Shown piece after piece: positions 14,627-29,488 of a stretch of 64,000 bases of DNA; the stretch's first letter is position 1, and every line of letters starts with the position of its first letter. The notes beneath the pieces were generated by a model, which ran no database searches, had not been told where the DNA came from, and saw only the letters and a list, made by a program, of their open reading frames with translations. The translations under genes were made by a program, and so were the position numbers. Origin of the DNA: Tomocerus qinae (Eukaryota; Arthropoda; Collembola; Entomobryomorpha; Tomoceridae). The stretch spans positions 24,044,201 through 24,108,200 of the forward strand of contig CM034548.1 in the NCBI GenBank assembly GCA_020055645.1, in the 5' to 3' direction.

Positions 14627-17600
14627 AGATGTACACACGCAAGCCCCTCTCGTCCAAACACAATACATTACGGAACTGTAGCAATATTACGACAGTTTAT
14701 TAGCACAATACATATCAATGAAATACATTACAATACAGACCAACATACAATCAACAGATTAAAAATATAGATCAGAACATTACAGATATTACAATTTCCA
14801 GATAGAACGTCGACTTTGACATACACCTGGATTGCTTCAGATTTCTATCCTTTACTAAATCCCGAGTTCTGCAGACCAAATACAGTGGGAGTAAATCCAA
14901 AATTATAATTGTCTAGTCTTTCACTCAAAGTCAGCTTTCTCTTTTAGAAAGTATATTGTGAAAGTGCAAAGATTTAATCCGATTTTTCAATTCTTTGTTG
15001 CCATTTGGGTGTTTCCTAATAATATGAGTACTACATGTCTCTGGATATTTTGTCGAGATGCCTACTATAAAACTATCTATATACATTTCATTATTACATA
15101 ATTCATGTGCATTTGAACATCAGTATTTATTTTTTTAGCGAGTGCAGAAGTCATAGTTATGTCATGTATAAGTATGCATACAGATATTCTTTGGCCTAGC
15201 AACTCAATTGTCTATTTTGTATGGTAGGGTTGAATTGTTAGCTTGTAAGTAAGTCAGTAGAGAAACCCAAATGAGCGAGTAGTCGATGCAAAGGCGATGA
15301 AAGCACGAGCATCTTTATTTACTGCATGCTGTTTAACTACATATAACTATGTAATACAAATGAATTGAAAAATCGGATGGATAACTTGGTCTACGAACTA
15401 TCCTTTGTGGTTGGTCACAGTCACTTGTGAGACACACACACAGATTCAGAAATGATTTACTGTCAGCATAAATAATAATCGTAATACTAATCATAATATT
15501 TAATAATAATAATAAATTCTTATTGATATTAGTAACTTATTACAAATATAGTACACATATTTTAGAAGTATGTATATAATAACTAATCGCAATAATAAAA
15601 ACAGTTTGGTACACACAATACACATACGTACAACAACTAAATGTAGTAAAAGGGTTACATAGAATAGATAAACTAGTAGAGGTGAGACTACGTAATTCAC
15701 CTATAATACATAAAATACAAATAGAAGTAAATGATAAATTATATCCCAGATTCGCCACAATGGACCATTATGACAGATCCCTATATCTTTTTCTTAGAAT
15801 AGCATGAAAGCAAGAAAAGAGCACAGTTTTGTTCAGACACAGCCGAGCAGCATCAATCATTTAGCATTTAAAGCTACAACTAGGTACTACCCTATAATAT
15901 GATATAGTTAAGTCTAGCAAATTGCTTCTCTATAATAATATAGCTAATATATATTCAACCAAATAGAGATATTTATAATTACATATTTAATTAGCCACAA
16001 TTGCCTAATATAATAAATGTATTTATCATTTTTTATTTTTCTTAGGAGCTATGTGCGAGTTTGGTTCAAAAGTGTATATGTATGTATTAGTATGTTTGTT
16101 CACCTAGATTTATGTATTTATTTATTAGTAGTATGCAGGCATTTTCAATGTACGCCGTTTGTTTCGTACATTCGTATGTATTTTAGCTTAGCCTTATCAG
16201 TTAGTTCCTAATGTCTTTGCCAACTGTGCTATTGGCTGACTGACATAGAGTCGAGTCCTAGCTTGCCACTCGAATACTTGATTTGTATTTAGAATTGGAC
16301 GTGGGAGAAGCCGTTAGCGATCCGTCTCTTGTATTAAGAAGTAATGTTTGTTTGCCTTGGTTCTCCTAATTTTTTTATAATTTTTTCGCTCTATTAGTAG
16401 CGCCCACATCTGGATGTAGACAAATTCTGCTTGTTTGTTTACTGCAGTAATTTAAATTATTTTTGGAAAATCTGCAAATGTAGTTTGTGAGTAAGCAATT
16501 CCATAAACTAAGTAATATAGTCACATATCTAACATTACAGTCACGGCATGTGTAACACCAAGATGTTGTTTTCTTGAGATATGAAATTCATAAATATACA
16601 AAAGCTGACCTGTGTATGTCAGAACACAAGTGGCTGCAATAAACAAATTAAACACGAGCTAAGATGTAAGTAAGCAGTCTTACGATGAGTCTTATTTAGA
16701 TAGTAGCAGTAGTAGTAGTAGTAGTATTTAGCTAGTATTTTTGTGTGCTCCTGTATACTTGCATTATATTATATTAGATACATATAAATCCACTTTCGTT
16801 AGTTAAATTAGACAATTATCAGAGATATTTAGTATTAGGTAATGTTACAGCCCCTTGTTTGCTAGCATTTCTTATTTTAGTCACAATGCAATTAGTCTAC
16901 ATCAACATCATGTTAATGATCCAGTATAAGCTAACTATTTAACTAGTAATAATAAGTAACAATTAATATTATACAGTTACTTCTTGGTTTAGTACATTAG
17001 AACTTCCTAATTCTAAAACAGCCAGTCCTACAGCTAGTTCCATTCGTATGTAGTTCAATCAAGTACAAATAGCAGCTATCTACTACTTACGATTAGCAAG
17101 ATTAGTTTATACAGTTAGTGTACCAAGATTTAAATAGTACTATAGATTAGAGTAGTGGTGACAGTGAGTGAGCCATGGAGAGAAAAGTCGACTGATTCTT
17201 TACGTGCACAAACTAACAATGTAAAATGTTCTTATCATTTGTTGTGTATTCATCTGAACTAATTTTATTGCTAGCGTACTTTATAATAACGACTTAATAT
17301 TAATTTAGTTGGCTATCGCTGCTAATAATATAAGTAGGCGTGTGAATATCTCTCTTCTACTTTTTTGTGATAGCCTCCAGAACTCGTGGCTCTAGCTCTC
17401 TATGTATTTATTGGGAATGGAGTTTTCCTTTTTCTCGTTTATCTTAAGAATTTCAAGATTCAAGTGTTTAAAATTGAGCATGTGTATCGTGAATGATGTG
17501 AGGAGCATTTTTAGTAGTGTAGCTTACTATCAACAGCTTCCCTTAGTATTTAATAGTTCCGAATGGTATTATGAAAGATTCAATCAAGTATTCATTACAA

Positions 17601-20600
17601 GCCTTCAATCAATTCAACTCAATCAATTTTAATACTAAATATGTCAGCAAAAAGGATAATTTCATGTAAGTTCTAAAGTCAACTTGAAATTCTAGCTTTT
17701 AGATTCATCAATCAGACACATAATTGTACAAATAGATTGTCTATCTAAACTTAAGTAAAGTAAGTACATACACTTAATGCAATTAACCGAAAAGGATGCC
17801 GGAGAACCACAACTTTCTCGACGCTTACATATTAATAATACAACAACTAGGTTAAAACTACCAATTGGTAAGCGTAATATATATTAATATATTATTTTCC
17901 TCAACTGTAGCAGAACACGAATATTACTAGTACGACGTTTGTTTCCATTCAATCTGTATGTCTGTGCTATACAGTGTTGCACTTGCACTGTTATTCAAAG
18001 CGTATGCCAGTAAGAGTAGTAACTAACAATAATAATATTATTTTATTATATAGTGAACATGTTTACGATCCAACTCATCTCAAAAAGTTTTCATCAAATC
18101 AAATCCAAAAGAAACTTTTGAAGACTTGCTTCCTTGCACTGCTCGTAATATTGCACGAAACAAAAATGAGAAGAATAGACCTGACGGGACACAACTTTCT
18201 CTATACGGATAATCTCATGAAGAAGAACAATGACTATTTCTTTGGGTCCGAGACGCGACTGCACTTTACTTTGGTTAGAGTAAAAGGAAACTAATATTTC
18301 TTGTGTCACCTCTAAGCAGTTTACCTTATCTTTTAGAGCCTACCAGATGCATACATAATACAGCTAACACAAGGAGAGAGCTTCTTATCGTCTTTACTTG
18401 AGCCACTTCAATTACACATTGGCCACAGCCATATCAGTTACAAAGCACCATAATACTCACCACGCATTACTCCTTCCGCAGGAATTCGCAGTGTCATATT
18501 ATATCCGCAGTCCAAAAATTACAGCCTTCTACTGCCCGACACTATTTGATTTATACCCTACACTACAATCCCAGCCAGCGATGTCTTCCTATTTTTTATT
18601 AACTCCTCCCAACCAACAACTCACACAAGTCCTTACCTAATACTTCTTGCCACGCAATATTATTATGACAAATCAACTCAATTCATGGCTATGCCTATAC
18701 TAACCATATTCTGCCACGGTCCATTTTCTTTTTGCAAAGTATATGTGTCGCCATTTTCAGAGTTGTCTTTAAACTACTCGCTACCTGTTGACTTCTCACT
18801 ACAAAGGCACCGTGTAGGGCGTTTGCAAGTTTAAGTTTACAAAAACGCACTTTTGTGTCCAGGTAGGTAAGTTTTTATAGGCACCCTAATTATTAGTATA
18901 TTCTCTGCAAACAGGACACTTGCTTTTTCAATCTTAATTCTGGGCAAACTAAACACAACACAAGCGAGAGCCTACAAAACCGCCCGTCTATTTTTACCTA
19001 CTATTTATCATAGCATTTTAACTGTATCATCTTTTCAGCAAAATATCATCAAACTCCCCTCAGTCAAGTTCAACTTGAAATTTAACTGTAGTTATCCTTA
19101 GAATCTCTAATATCAATCCCTGACCAGCACTTCTATCCGAACAGTCACAGATATTCATTCCAATTGTATTTATAAGTAGATCTTATCATCAAAATGAATA
19201 TGTCTAACCTAAGCAGTGTGTTTATCTCAATGTGTTTTTAAAGGGTTCACAGCTATTCATTTAAGCAATTCTATATAGGTACCTGTGTGGCTATATATTC
19301 CTACATATACAACTATGCTAAATAAAAAGGAGATATGAATAATATATTACACTTGGTTACTTTTACAAAACATGCACGTATTTGTAAAACTTTGAAAATT
19401 TAAAACTTTTGCTGCATTGTTTCATTATACACCACCTACGGGAATAAGTAATGTTCCTGCCTTAGTTTTCTCTCTCTTTCTGCATTTAATATTTTCCTTA
19501 ACTTATAGCAGCGCTTAATTAAAAGGAGTCTCCCTCTCCAAATATCACCTTAACTAAATATAAATTATTAAATGCATTGTCTGCCAATTTATACATTTTA
19601 CATGCCTTAATTTGTATGGAGTCCCTTTAACGGAGGTGAAACAAAATAAAATTACAAAGATACTTACATAGGTTGCCTTAATAAAATAATTTTAAAAGAG
19701 TCTCGTCTCGAACCCAAGCATTTAGTAGATAACTCATATCCTTCATAGATATGAATAAAAATAGTCTTGAAACAACCAAAAAACCACAAACCTGAACTAG
19801 CACTCCACTTCGTCCCCTTGTAAGTAAACATGTCTAGGTATCTCATTTTCTATTAAAATGGCATATGTAATGCCCATCGACAAAACATTGGGTAGTTAAA
19901 AAACTTTTGTAAAATGACATTACTTATTAGGTAGCAAGAGTTAAGTGACAACAACACATTCTTTTCATGCATAAAAATGTCATGTGATGGTGACACAAAT
20001 ATATTATTGTATAACTAAACCCTACACTTAACATAAGCAAATCTACCCACATAGTGATCATTTGCATAAGTCACATTTAAAAGCCAAAATGACGGTCACC
20101 GTACTTTTTGTTGTATATAAAGTGTACACTGATAGTGTAGTTGTATTTTTTAGAGTGTCAAGTTGTAACATACACTGTCCTAAGGGTACTCAGCTAGTAC
20201 TTTTGTTTGTAATGTATCAATCCTCAATAATACATAATTGGCGTACACAGTACCACTTCCCTACAAGTCTACCTAATTATTTTGTGAGGATTCCTACAAC
20301 TAGAAAATAAGTTATCAACACAATAGGACACAATGTCAATATAACTAGGACACCATATTAAAATATTCAGAACCTACATATATATCATAATGTTATATAA
20401 AACCAGATTTAACAAGCTGCATCTACAATGCCAAGAGAAAATATAATAATTCGAATGTACTTTTAAAAAATTTACGTGGCAGTAGATACAAGAGGATTAG
20501 TTGATCAATTTGGCGCATCTATGTAGTTGCTTATAATTTTTAATTGTCATAAATACAATAGCTATTGCTCTGATAGCCCCCTAATGTTTATAGGGTCCGT

Positions 20601-21171
20601 AACAATTTTAAACATATAAATCTATCTAAGTATATTGTGATATTATGAAGACAATTAAGATCATGGTCATGATTCGATATATAGCAACGGTAATATTAGG
20701 TAAATATAGAATAGTAAGAGATAGGTAGTAAAGACTTTTGTAGAAAGGTCTCGAATTTCTTTCATTGCATTGCAACTGAGGACCTTCTGAAACCGTATAA
20801 ATGATTAAACAATAACTACGTATAATATTCTACTGCACAACGATACGTAACTGGCTACTTAATACAACAGTATAATAATAATATATTTATAAACGGTCTA
20901 CTTACGATTAGGGATGCACCTACTCTACCATATAGTACTTATACATCTAATTCATTTTATAGTTCATTATAGCAAAAAACTTATTAGTGACACTTTTGTA
21001 TACTCATCTCATTCAAGATTAACCCCCACTCTTTTTGGAAATCCTGAACGCAAGAGAAAATAAAGCATACAACACAATGTTTGTTTTACAAGCCGTGAAG
21101 ACAAAGTCGAACCCAATCAACAACTCGGACACTGGCAGTGGCACCAACATCTTAATCCATACATGAAAAGC
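14627..21171. other. Gene-poor AT-rich stretch to the 3' side of hts
   Basis: The stretch contains only low-complexity runs (TAA-rich near 15470-15520, AGT-rich near 16701-16726) and open frames that look random, the longest at 17974-18294 with no recognisable domain. The segment just below 21172 is presumably the 3' untranslated region of hts. I could not place its polyadenylation site. Confidence 0.5.
16701..16726. repeat. TAG/AGT trinucleotide microsatellite
   Basis: A short trinucleotide repeat of the same unit as the one at 14598-14626, with one CAG variant inside it. Confidence 0.85.
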
Positions 21172-24100
21172 TTAAGAGTCAGTTTTCTTCTTCTCCTTCT
21201 TCTTCTTAAGGAAAGACGGTGTCTTCAACCCCTTCTTCTTCTTCTTCTTCTCCGCTGCCTTCGATGATGAATCTTCCGTTGAAATATCTTTCGTTGGTGA
21301 TCCCTACAAACAGACACACAATTTTTAACCACCACTTCTTTTTTATTAATATCATTAGAATATTATCTTTATTATCGCATACCTCCTTGCTGCTGTGGGA
21401 GAAGGCTCCATGTCTACTAGTATCAGCTTCATCTCCGTTTACTGCTGCTTCACCTATTAATATTCCAACAATTAAATACATTTTCATAAATGGGAAGATC
21501 TAACATAAATCTTGATGACCAATATCCCTTGTCCTAGAGTAGATATAGGTAACATTAATTATCTCCAGAAAAACTATCTTCCGTCTATTTCACAGTCTCA
21601 GAAGGATAAATATCTGCGTCTTGACACAATATTTTAAAAAATTGTTCTTTATTGGGCACTTAATAAGCGTGTTGAAGTACAAGACGTACAATTATTCTAT
21701 TATAACACGATGCATAATTGAAGTAGAATAAAAATTCATTCGCCATCACAATTAATTACCAATAGTGAAGTCAGGGCATTAAAAAAACTTTTTGCGAAAG
21801 CAAAATGAGACACATTTTTGGTTAGAAAGAAACACAAAGATAATAGGCAAAGAAATGTAAGCTTAAATGTACTAACCTTTAGCACCGGGACTTTTCTCCG
21901 AGTCAGACCAACGTCTTTGTCTAGCTAATTTTGCTTCGACTGGAAAGAAAACCACAGTGTCAAGCAACACGGCTTTTCATCTCTCATGCGTTTCATTTCA
22001 ACATTGCATAGAAAGGCCAAATTTACAAACAAAACAATAAGTGCGGAGTAAAACGGTTACTTACGTTCTCGTGGGAAACGGGCAGACTTGGATCGAGCTA
22101 CATATGGTTCTGGCAAATCATTAGCTAGAAAATGTTAATAAAGTGTTTTCATGCTGTCTTTGCTATCTTATCAAAAAATGAAGCTGTTGTGTTGTGTTTG
22201 TGTGTTAGAATAAAACAGAGTAGTACAGCACAGCAGACAAACAGGCTACTACGACTACAGACTACACAGAGGTTTTTATTATTTCAGAGATAAGCACAGT
22301 GTAGTGTAACATTCGCTTTGATGAGTTTTTTGGCAAGATTTTAGGCTAATGTAATATTAGAAAGCTATTTGGTGCATTACTGAGTTTATTGAGCTTACAA
22401 GCAGTACAACAACAATACATTTTATGGGAGAAATACAGAACTTGAGGTTATTTATTTGCTTCTATATATTCCAAGTACGATTACAAACTAGGTCAACCCA
22501 TAACTAACTTGTTCCTTCCAACATGAGATCACGTAAGCAGATTTAACTACCAGTAAAATGTAAGTGATTTAGTTTGTAAATTCTGGTCACTGAACTTTCA
22601 GTTATAAACAAACAGAGACTAAACTGAACATATATTTAGCAATGGCCCTCTTAGCCTCTATTTACGTTGACGACCTAGAAAATTCAGGATTTTAGATTTT
22701 AAGACTTATCACATACCGTCGCTGAGAACGACTTCAGGTTTGCTGGCTTTGGGAACTTGCTTAGTTTCAATTTGCAAAACTTGAGGTCGAGCAGCTGTCA
22801 AGAAATAGATACACCACACCAATTAAAAACCCACCACCAGCAATCACCATTTACTATTACCAAATTTCCACCTTCACCGTACCAATCACCAATTAGTTTG
22901 CTACGGCAGATTTTGAAATTCAAAACTCCAGAATATGATGACTGTGCAATGGTTAGTTGCAATGTATGTATGTAAAGTACTAGCAAATAAATTACACTTA
23001 CCGTCTCGAGAATCCTCATCAGTATCGCCAGTTGGAGAAACAATGGGGGTTGTATCATCAAATGAAGTCGTTGTGTCTGCCAAAAACAAAAATTTTCATA
23101 AAACAAACTGTCGCAACAATTTATTCATGCTGCTAATGAATAAATTTTAATTACAAAATAGAAATTTTCTTAGCTAAAAATACTAAATTATTCTACAGTA
23201 AATTATTTTAGGTAAAAATGATCTTTCAAACAACTGGCTACTGATTTTAAGTTAATTCTACAAATTCACTACTATATATTGTTAAATCGGTGCATTGAGA
23301 TAGAATAAATTCCAATATAAAATGTGAGAAATAATACCGTCTCCTCGATTCTTCTTTTCGATAGTTTGTTTGTAGGCTTCTATTTCTTCGTTTGTAACTG
23401 AGTCGAAAGGGTTCTTGGCATATGGTGTCTTATAAACAACGGCATGGTGTTGGAAATCCCTCTGAATGATTCCCTTGGACGCTGCGCCTACCAATATTAC
23501 GTGATCTCCAGTGCCACTCATGTTCGCATCCTATGAAATAAATAGGAGGAATTAATTAATAATAACGAAACATTAACATTGAACACATTGTATACTTTTG
23601 TTGTAAATCCTATTAATAATTTTTCTTCAAAAACTATTGCTTGAAGTGTGTTGTTTTATTTTACGTCCATGTAACTCGCTCAAAAGTCTTTATGTATTAG
23701 TAAGAGCATAGAAGTAGTACGGAAGGGCCCTTCCGTTTTAATTTGTAGGAAAATAATTAAGTACCAGTCAACTACATACCTGAGCACAAGTCTACAGGCC
23801 TAATATTGATCGAGTTACTAGAAGGAATGTCTGTAACAAAAATACTACAAAGGGTGATAGTGGGAGAGGAAACGTTAACAAATTGTAACCTTTACTTGTC
23901 TTGCTTCATCCCAAGACACTCCTTCGAGGATTTGAGACTGAGGCCCGGCCGACAAACCTCCAGCACGCCTGTTCTCCTTTATCTAAGCATCAAAAGTCAC
24001 GGATAATTACATCATTATGCTCATCAGTAAATCAGAAATAGAAACTTATTTACTTTTGTGTCCATAAACGACTTTATATAAAAAGATAAAAATTTTACCT

Positions 24101-27100
24101 GTTTTTGCAACTTTTTGAATTCCTTTGGGTCCGTTCCTTTAGGTACGAACTGAAGAGTATGTTCAATTTTAACAGGAGTGCTATGAGTAGGAGATCCTTC
24201 CGCCACCCACTGCAAGACAAAACCAAAGTCATCTTAATAATGAATATCGGACTCAACGGATCAATTGAAATGGTCACGTCACAACACTCAGGATTTGTTA
24301 GGAGAACTGTGCCTGTTCTTTAGGATATTTCAAGATGAATTGTATCAATTTCACAAATAACTATTTTGAATGAATTTCTGTGTACAATGGTTTTGTCTTG
24401 CAGAGTATGACCCAAGGAAATATTTTCCACTAACTTCATAAGTTATTAATTTAAAATGAATGTGAATTTGAAATGAAAATTCCCTTGAAAACTCAGAACA
24501 GGCACATATGTTTTGAAATTCTTTTTGCTCAAAAAAAATCAGCTGTGAATTGATAACTTTGCAATATGAATTTCTTTCGAAGCCACAAATATTTCCATTA
24601 CTACAATTAGCAAACGTGAAAACTGAACAAAAGCCAAATTCATTGGCAAAATATATATCGATAATAATACGTAAACAAGCTATATAGGCTATGAAAACTC
24701 AAACGAAATAAATAATACAATTATATAAGTGACAGAAAGGTAAAGCTAAATTAAAACAGCGTCATAAAACTACAAAAAAAGACAATAAAAAAAATTAAAT
24801 ACACAGATCAAGCTGCAAGGAAATTTTGTTAATTTGCAACCCTTTATGCAATACTTCTACAGTTATGTATAGGTAATAAGGAGAACTACTTAGGAAACTG
24901 AAAGACGCCAATACAGAATAAATGTAAATAGCTTTTACGAAGGGCGACGATTATACGTACAACATGGAACGCAGTAATCGATAACAATTTAGATTGTTTT
25001 GTTAGTGAGAAATTTTATTAGCAATTGTATTCAATATCCAATTTATTTAGACAATTGATTTTGAATGCACAGTACACTTTGAATTAATTTTGTTAGCTAA
25101 GCTTGTCACAAATTTCTTCACAGTGCTTACAAATAATTGTGCCAAAATTTCAAACCATTTTGATTATTTATAATTTAACTCAAAGAATTCAAGATAACTT
25201 ATTATGTGCTAACTAGATGTACTCCTATTAAATTGTGATTAATTTGTGACAATTATTAACCTGCTTAAGAATATACAATAAGAATTCAATAATTAGCTAC
25301 AAATTTTCTGCCAAAGCTTGCTCTTTAATTCGTTTTATACTTAGCAGCCACAATTTTAACAATAAAAAATCCTTGACAAGTATAGAAATTAAATAGTGTT
25401 CATTAGCATGTAACTAATAAACTAGATTTTACGCCAACGTCAAGGTTTACTACTAGGGCAATAAACTTAATTTCCACTATTCATTGTACATACTTATTAT
25501 GACTTAAATAACATACTATGCAACGCAATTTGTATGCAATCACTTCTTTTCCGTCACTAACCATATTGACAATAGAAGCATTGCACAGCTTAATATGTAA
25601 ATCATTTGGCAAAGTCACACAACTTTTACGTTGGATGCAAACTATTAGCAATGTATATTGTATACATACATACCAATATTGTATTGTAGCTCAAATATAG
25701 CAACTGTACAGTTTATATCCCAATGACCAAATATTGAAAATGGTCAACAACTGTGCTTATGTTATGCTTTCTTCAGTATTCAACAGTAAATTGCAGATAG
25801 TACAAGAATGCAAAAATGAGCTTACTATTATTTGACAATTACCAATAGGTACCATTAAACTAAACATGTACTACATGTAACTGTAACTCTAAACTACATT
25901 ACGATTTAATGTGTATTTACTAAATAATATTGTCTTATGGCAGCTTAAAACTTGATTTTCATTGTCAGCATAGTTTTAGCAAGTAAACAATACTATCGTA
26001 CCACGTACCTAATTTTAGTTAATGTATTGACTGAGCAAAAAAGTAAAAATAACGATTTCAAATGTGTACTAAGTATTTACTAGCAAGAGACTCAAATTGT
26101 GAGGGGAAAATAGTGTAGAAAAGCACAACAAAACAATTAGTATTCAATTAGCTGAAAGCATAAAACCTTAAAAATTATATCAGCAAAAGATGCACTAATA
26201 GATTTTATCGGTTTGAACAGAAAATAATCGCTACAAAAGAAAACTATTTAAACAATTATTGCTACTGATTACACAACGCTAGTAAAATTGCATTCTTCTC
26301 CTTACATTTCTCAACGATTTGAGTTTTAGCTCAGAAAGAATTTTTATATTTTGTTTTTTAGGATTTAAATCTACAGCTCGTTTGTTCAAGTTTCCTTTTT
26401 GTTCTATCACCACCCTCATAGATCTGTATTTTTCTATTAAATATCCGTCATTCCCTGACTTTTCCTCTTTTAAGAGTGTCTTTTGAACGCCTTCAGCAGC
26501 ATTTTTAGCAGTCAACGCAATGCAGGCGGCTATGGGTGGTAGAGCACTACAACAGTGTGAACACTAATTCTGTTTAATATCAATTTTGTTAAGACTGCTA
26601 AGGGTATTGGCACCCATCTACAAGCTACCGCTATCTATTTACTTTGTACATTGTTTCATATGTACTAAAGTGTGTTATCATTGTACTACAATGCCAAATA
26701 GACAATTCTAAAGTATTGAATTTCTAGCATGCTCCATTGAGTATTCTAAACTAGTTAAAACTGCAAGCAAAGTTAATAACGACTATTTTTTTCTGTATTT
26801 TAATTAATTACTGAATAATTCTAAATGCAGCAGCAATGGCTGTCAGACTGATTTCTTAAGTCAAACATCAGCCCCGAAATATTAGCCTAAGACAAGCCCT
26901 TAGTCATATTAAGAAACATCAGTATAGTAATATTATACCTACTCATAACTCGTCTAGACGACACAACAAATTAGGAAAAATCTTCAGCAAATGCTCACAG
27001 AAATTTTTGCTACAATTAAACTAGACTAATAGACTTTGATAGACATACACGTCAGAAAGATTTGGCGCAAGGGGGAACAAATCCAAAAGAAACGTGTTGT

Positions 27101-29488
27101 TGGACAAGAAATGCATATTTAAGAAGCCGACATAACGGTTACAACTTCTACCTTAGTGATTTTCTTGGGATCGGGCGTTCCAGTTTCCAAAATCTCCACC
27201 TTCTGATAAACATTCGGCGAGTTCAACCATCTGGTCTTTTCATGGCCACGTCTTCCTTCTAAATATTTTCTCCAATTGGGACTGAAAATTAATGAAAAAA
27301 ACATTTTCAATTGATACTATTTAATTTCATGTTTACATAATGTCATTATTTCTAAAAAATGTCATTATTTCCTTACTTGTTTTTGTACAATTCCTCCTCC
27401 TCTAACAGGTAACCCAAAGATGAAACTGCCGGTGGCAACTCAACATCATATTTTGGACGAGGAACATCACTCTTAATTAGTGGCTGGCGGTACATGTATC
27501 CAGTGCGATAACCCTGCAAATACACAAGATCAAAATTGCTAGAATATATTTTCTTCCGCTAAACAAAGACGAATTCAAATTTTTGAAGGCTAACAGCATT
27601 ATCTAAAGATCTCATCAACGCTTCAAATTCTTGTTCGCCAAATCTCCACTTCCTTTCCTTTCTTCCCTCCGGTTTCGCTTCAGCAGTGTTGACGACTCCT
27701 TCTTCTTTACTGTTAACTCCCCCACCTCCTCCAGAACGTGCAGTTTCATATGCCTTTTTCCTCGACTCTTCTGACATTACTATCACATTGTCCAGACCGA
27801 TTGGCATAATTTTCATCTAGAATATTTTAAATTCGTGCTCTGTGAATCACTGACAGCTTACTTAATTGAATGTGATTTACAATAATGATAACGATACTTA
27901 CTTGACTCTCGCACGCTAAAACGGTATAGTAGGTGTTCAAAAAGGCTTCTTCTATTGACTCGCCACAGCAAACAGCTCCATGATTCCGCAAAAACATCAC
28001 CTACGGTAAGCAAACAAGCCAGAATTAATTATCAGAGTAAAACATTTAGAATAAATAAATATTTTAGAAATTACTTTGCTGAATGGACCCAAATTTCGAA
28101 TGATGAGATCTTTTTCGGCTGGGTCCACCAAGATTCCGTTATAATCATGGTAACTGATATCACCAAGAATGGCTGCTTCTTGGCAAAATGGTAACAAGCC
28201 ACACTTGAGGCTAGAAATCTGCACCAAAGTACACAAGGTTAAATATAACCCTATAGATGTGATAGATACGATATGCGGCCTCGCACTAATTGACTTACAG
28301 CCACAACAACAGGAAGATGCAGATGAACAATGCACTTTATATCTGGCCTTGAAGCATGAATAGCTGAATGCAATGTAAATCCGGCGATGTTGACACCCAA
28401 ATTGGTCGTTCCAGGCTCCACGATATTTCCCTGCGTCAAACAATTAATTAAATTAATGCGTCTCTTTCCCATTAGTGTGCAGCGCGTAATCGTTACACAA
28501 TGTTATGGCCTAACTGTATTTTTATAGAGATAACAGTAATGAAATAAATTGCCATTGCTTAAACAGCTCTCCACATCACAAAAGCACATTTTCATTAGCC
28601 GTCAAACATTAAATGCTTCATTCCGCTGACTAAAATAATAATGTCCTTCAGATTTTTATGCTCAAACTTATTAATAGGAATTCTTCGATGAAGTCATGTC
28701 ATGAATATAACAGTTTATCAAAACCTATCTGAACCTGTAGGTGGCAATTTACTAAATACTTACACACTTGCAAAATCACAACCTGTTCACCATTTCTGTG
28801 ATAGGAAGTATATGAAAAAGCTTTTAGCATTCCGCAAAAATTAAAGTGTTCGAAAAACCAACCTGGGCGTCGACTTTCACCAAAGAGCTGGCGGTTATTT
28901 CATGGTACAGCATTCCAAACGGGTTTATCAAGAAATGTGCCTGGTCCTGATTTACTCGCAGAGTAATGTGGTTATATATGTTTTGTGACCATCCATAAAG
29001 GTCTACAATTCTATACAGAGCTGCAAGTTTGCACCGCATGACCTTTTCTCCCTTCGCATAGGCTATCGTGTCAACGCCACGTATGTCATTGATAGGAATG
29101 ACGCAAGATCCCCCTCGAAAGCTGCCTCTCCAACTCACCGATGACCCCATCATCTCTGAAATTTGCTGCAATAATGTACCAGCTCCTGGACCTCCTTCTC
29201 TCATTTGTTGCTCAATTATCTTTTCCAATTCTTCACGAAATATTTTACTGTTCATTATTGCTTCTACTCGTTTTCTTCTCTCCATTTCTTTCACGTCCTA
29301 TAAATAACCAAAAAAATTCCAAAAATAATTATCAATACTACGCCTCATTAAAATAAATTAGTCAAATTACTAACCGCGTCAATATCTGGGGGCCTGTATG
29401 TTGATTTATCATCTTCCCCAGCAGCTCCATTAACAATTCCATTTGTTTCAACCGTCTCGGTCTCCACCGGGCCTGCTGCTTCAGACAT
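21172..29488 (-). CDS. hts: Adducin (hu-li tai shao), complete coding region
   Basis: Adducin caps actin filaments and links them to spectrin under the plasma membrane. The 17 coding exons are 29488-29375, 29297-28863, 28430-28299, 28218-28075, 28000-27902, 27816-27595, 27513-27377, 27281-27152, 24209-24099, 23976-23896, 23530-23338, 23076-23002, 22794-22717, 22124-22065, 21939-21877, 21453-21383 and 21303-21172. All have GT-AG junctions and they join in frame to 758 aa, close to the usual length. Residues about 30-310 hold the adducin N-terminus (YRPPDID) and the class II aldolase-like head ([28 protein letters not shown]). The neck carries TWLNSPN-like and [16 protein letters not shown] motifs. 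The tail ends in a MARCKS-like basic module (residues 734-755, [18 protein letters not shown]). The start is chosen from context. An acceptor at 29502 and a donor-like gtaagtat at 29758 suggest an upstream non-coding exon. The 2.9 kb intron 24210-27151 is by far the longest. Confidence 0.97.
26279..26563 (-). other. Open frame inside the long hts intron; possible cassette exon
   Basis: On the coding strand of hts, a frame of 94 codons stays open in otherwise AT-rich intron DNA. Its translation is charged (for example [14 protein letters not shown] and [11 protein letters not shown]). A donor-like gtaagg at 26305 would end it in phase 0, matching both flanking exons (27152 and 24209). No acceptor in the right phase is clear, so inclusion in hts is unproven. 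It has no similarity that I recognise to adducin or any other family, and may be chance. Confidence 0.2.

Noticed and set aside
15500-15758. Hydrophobic open frames on the minus strand
   Set aside because: They translate a TAA/ATA-rich low-complexity stretch, so the apparent membrane segments are a composition artefact.
17974-18309. A 106-codon plus-strand open frame
   Set aside because: Poly-Asn-like low complexity and no recognisable domain. An antisense frame overlaps it.
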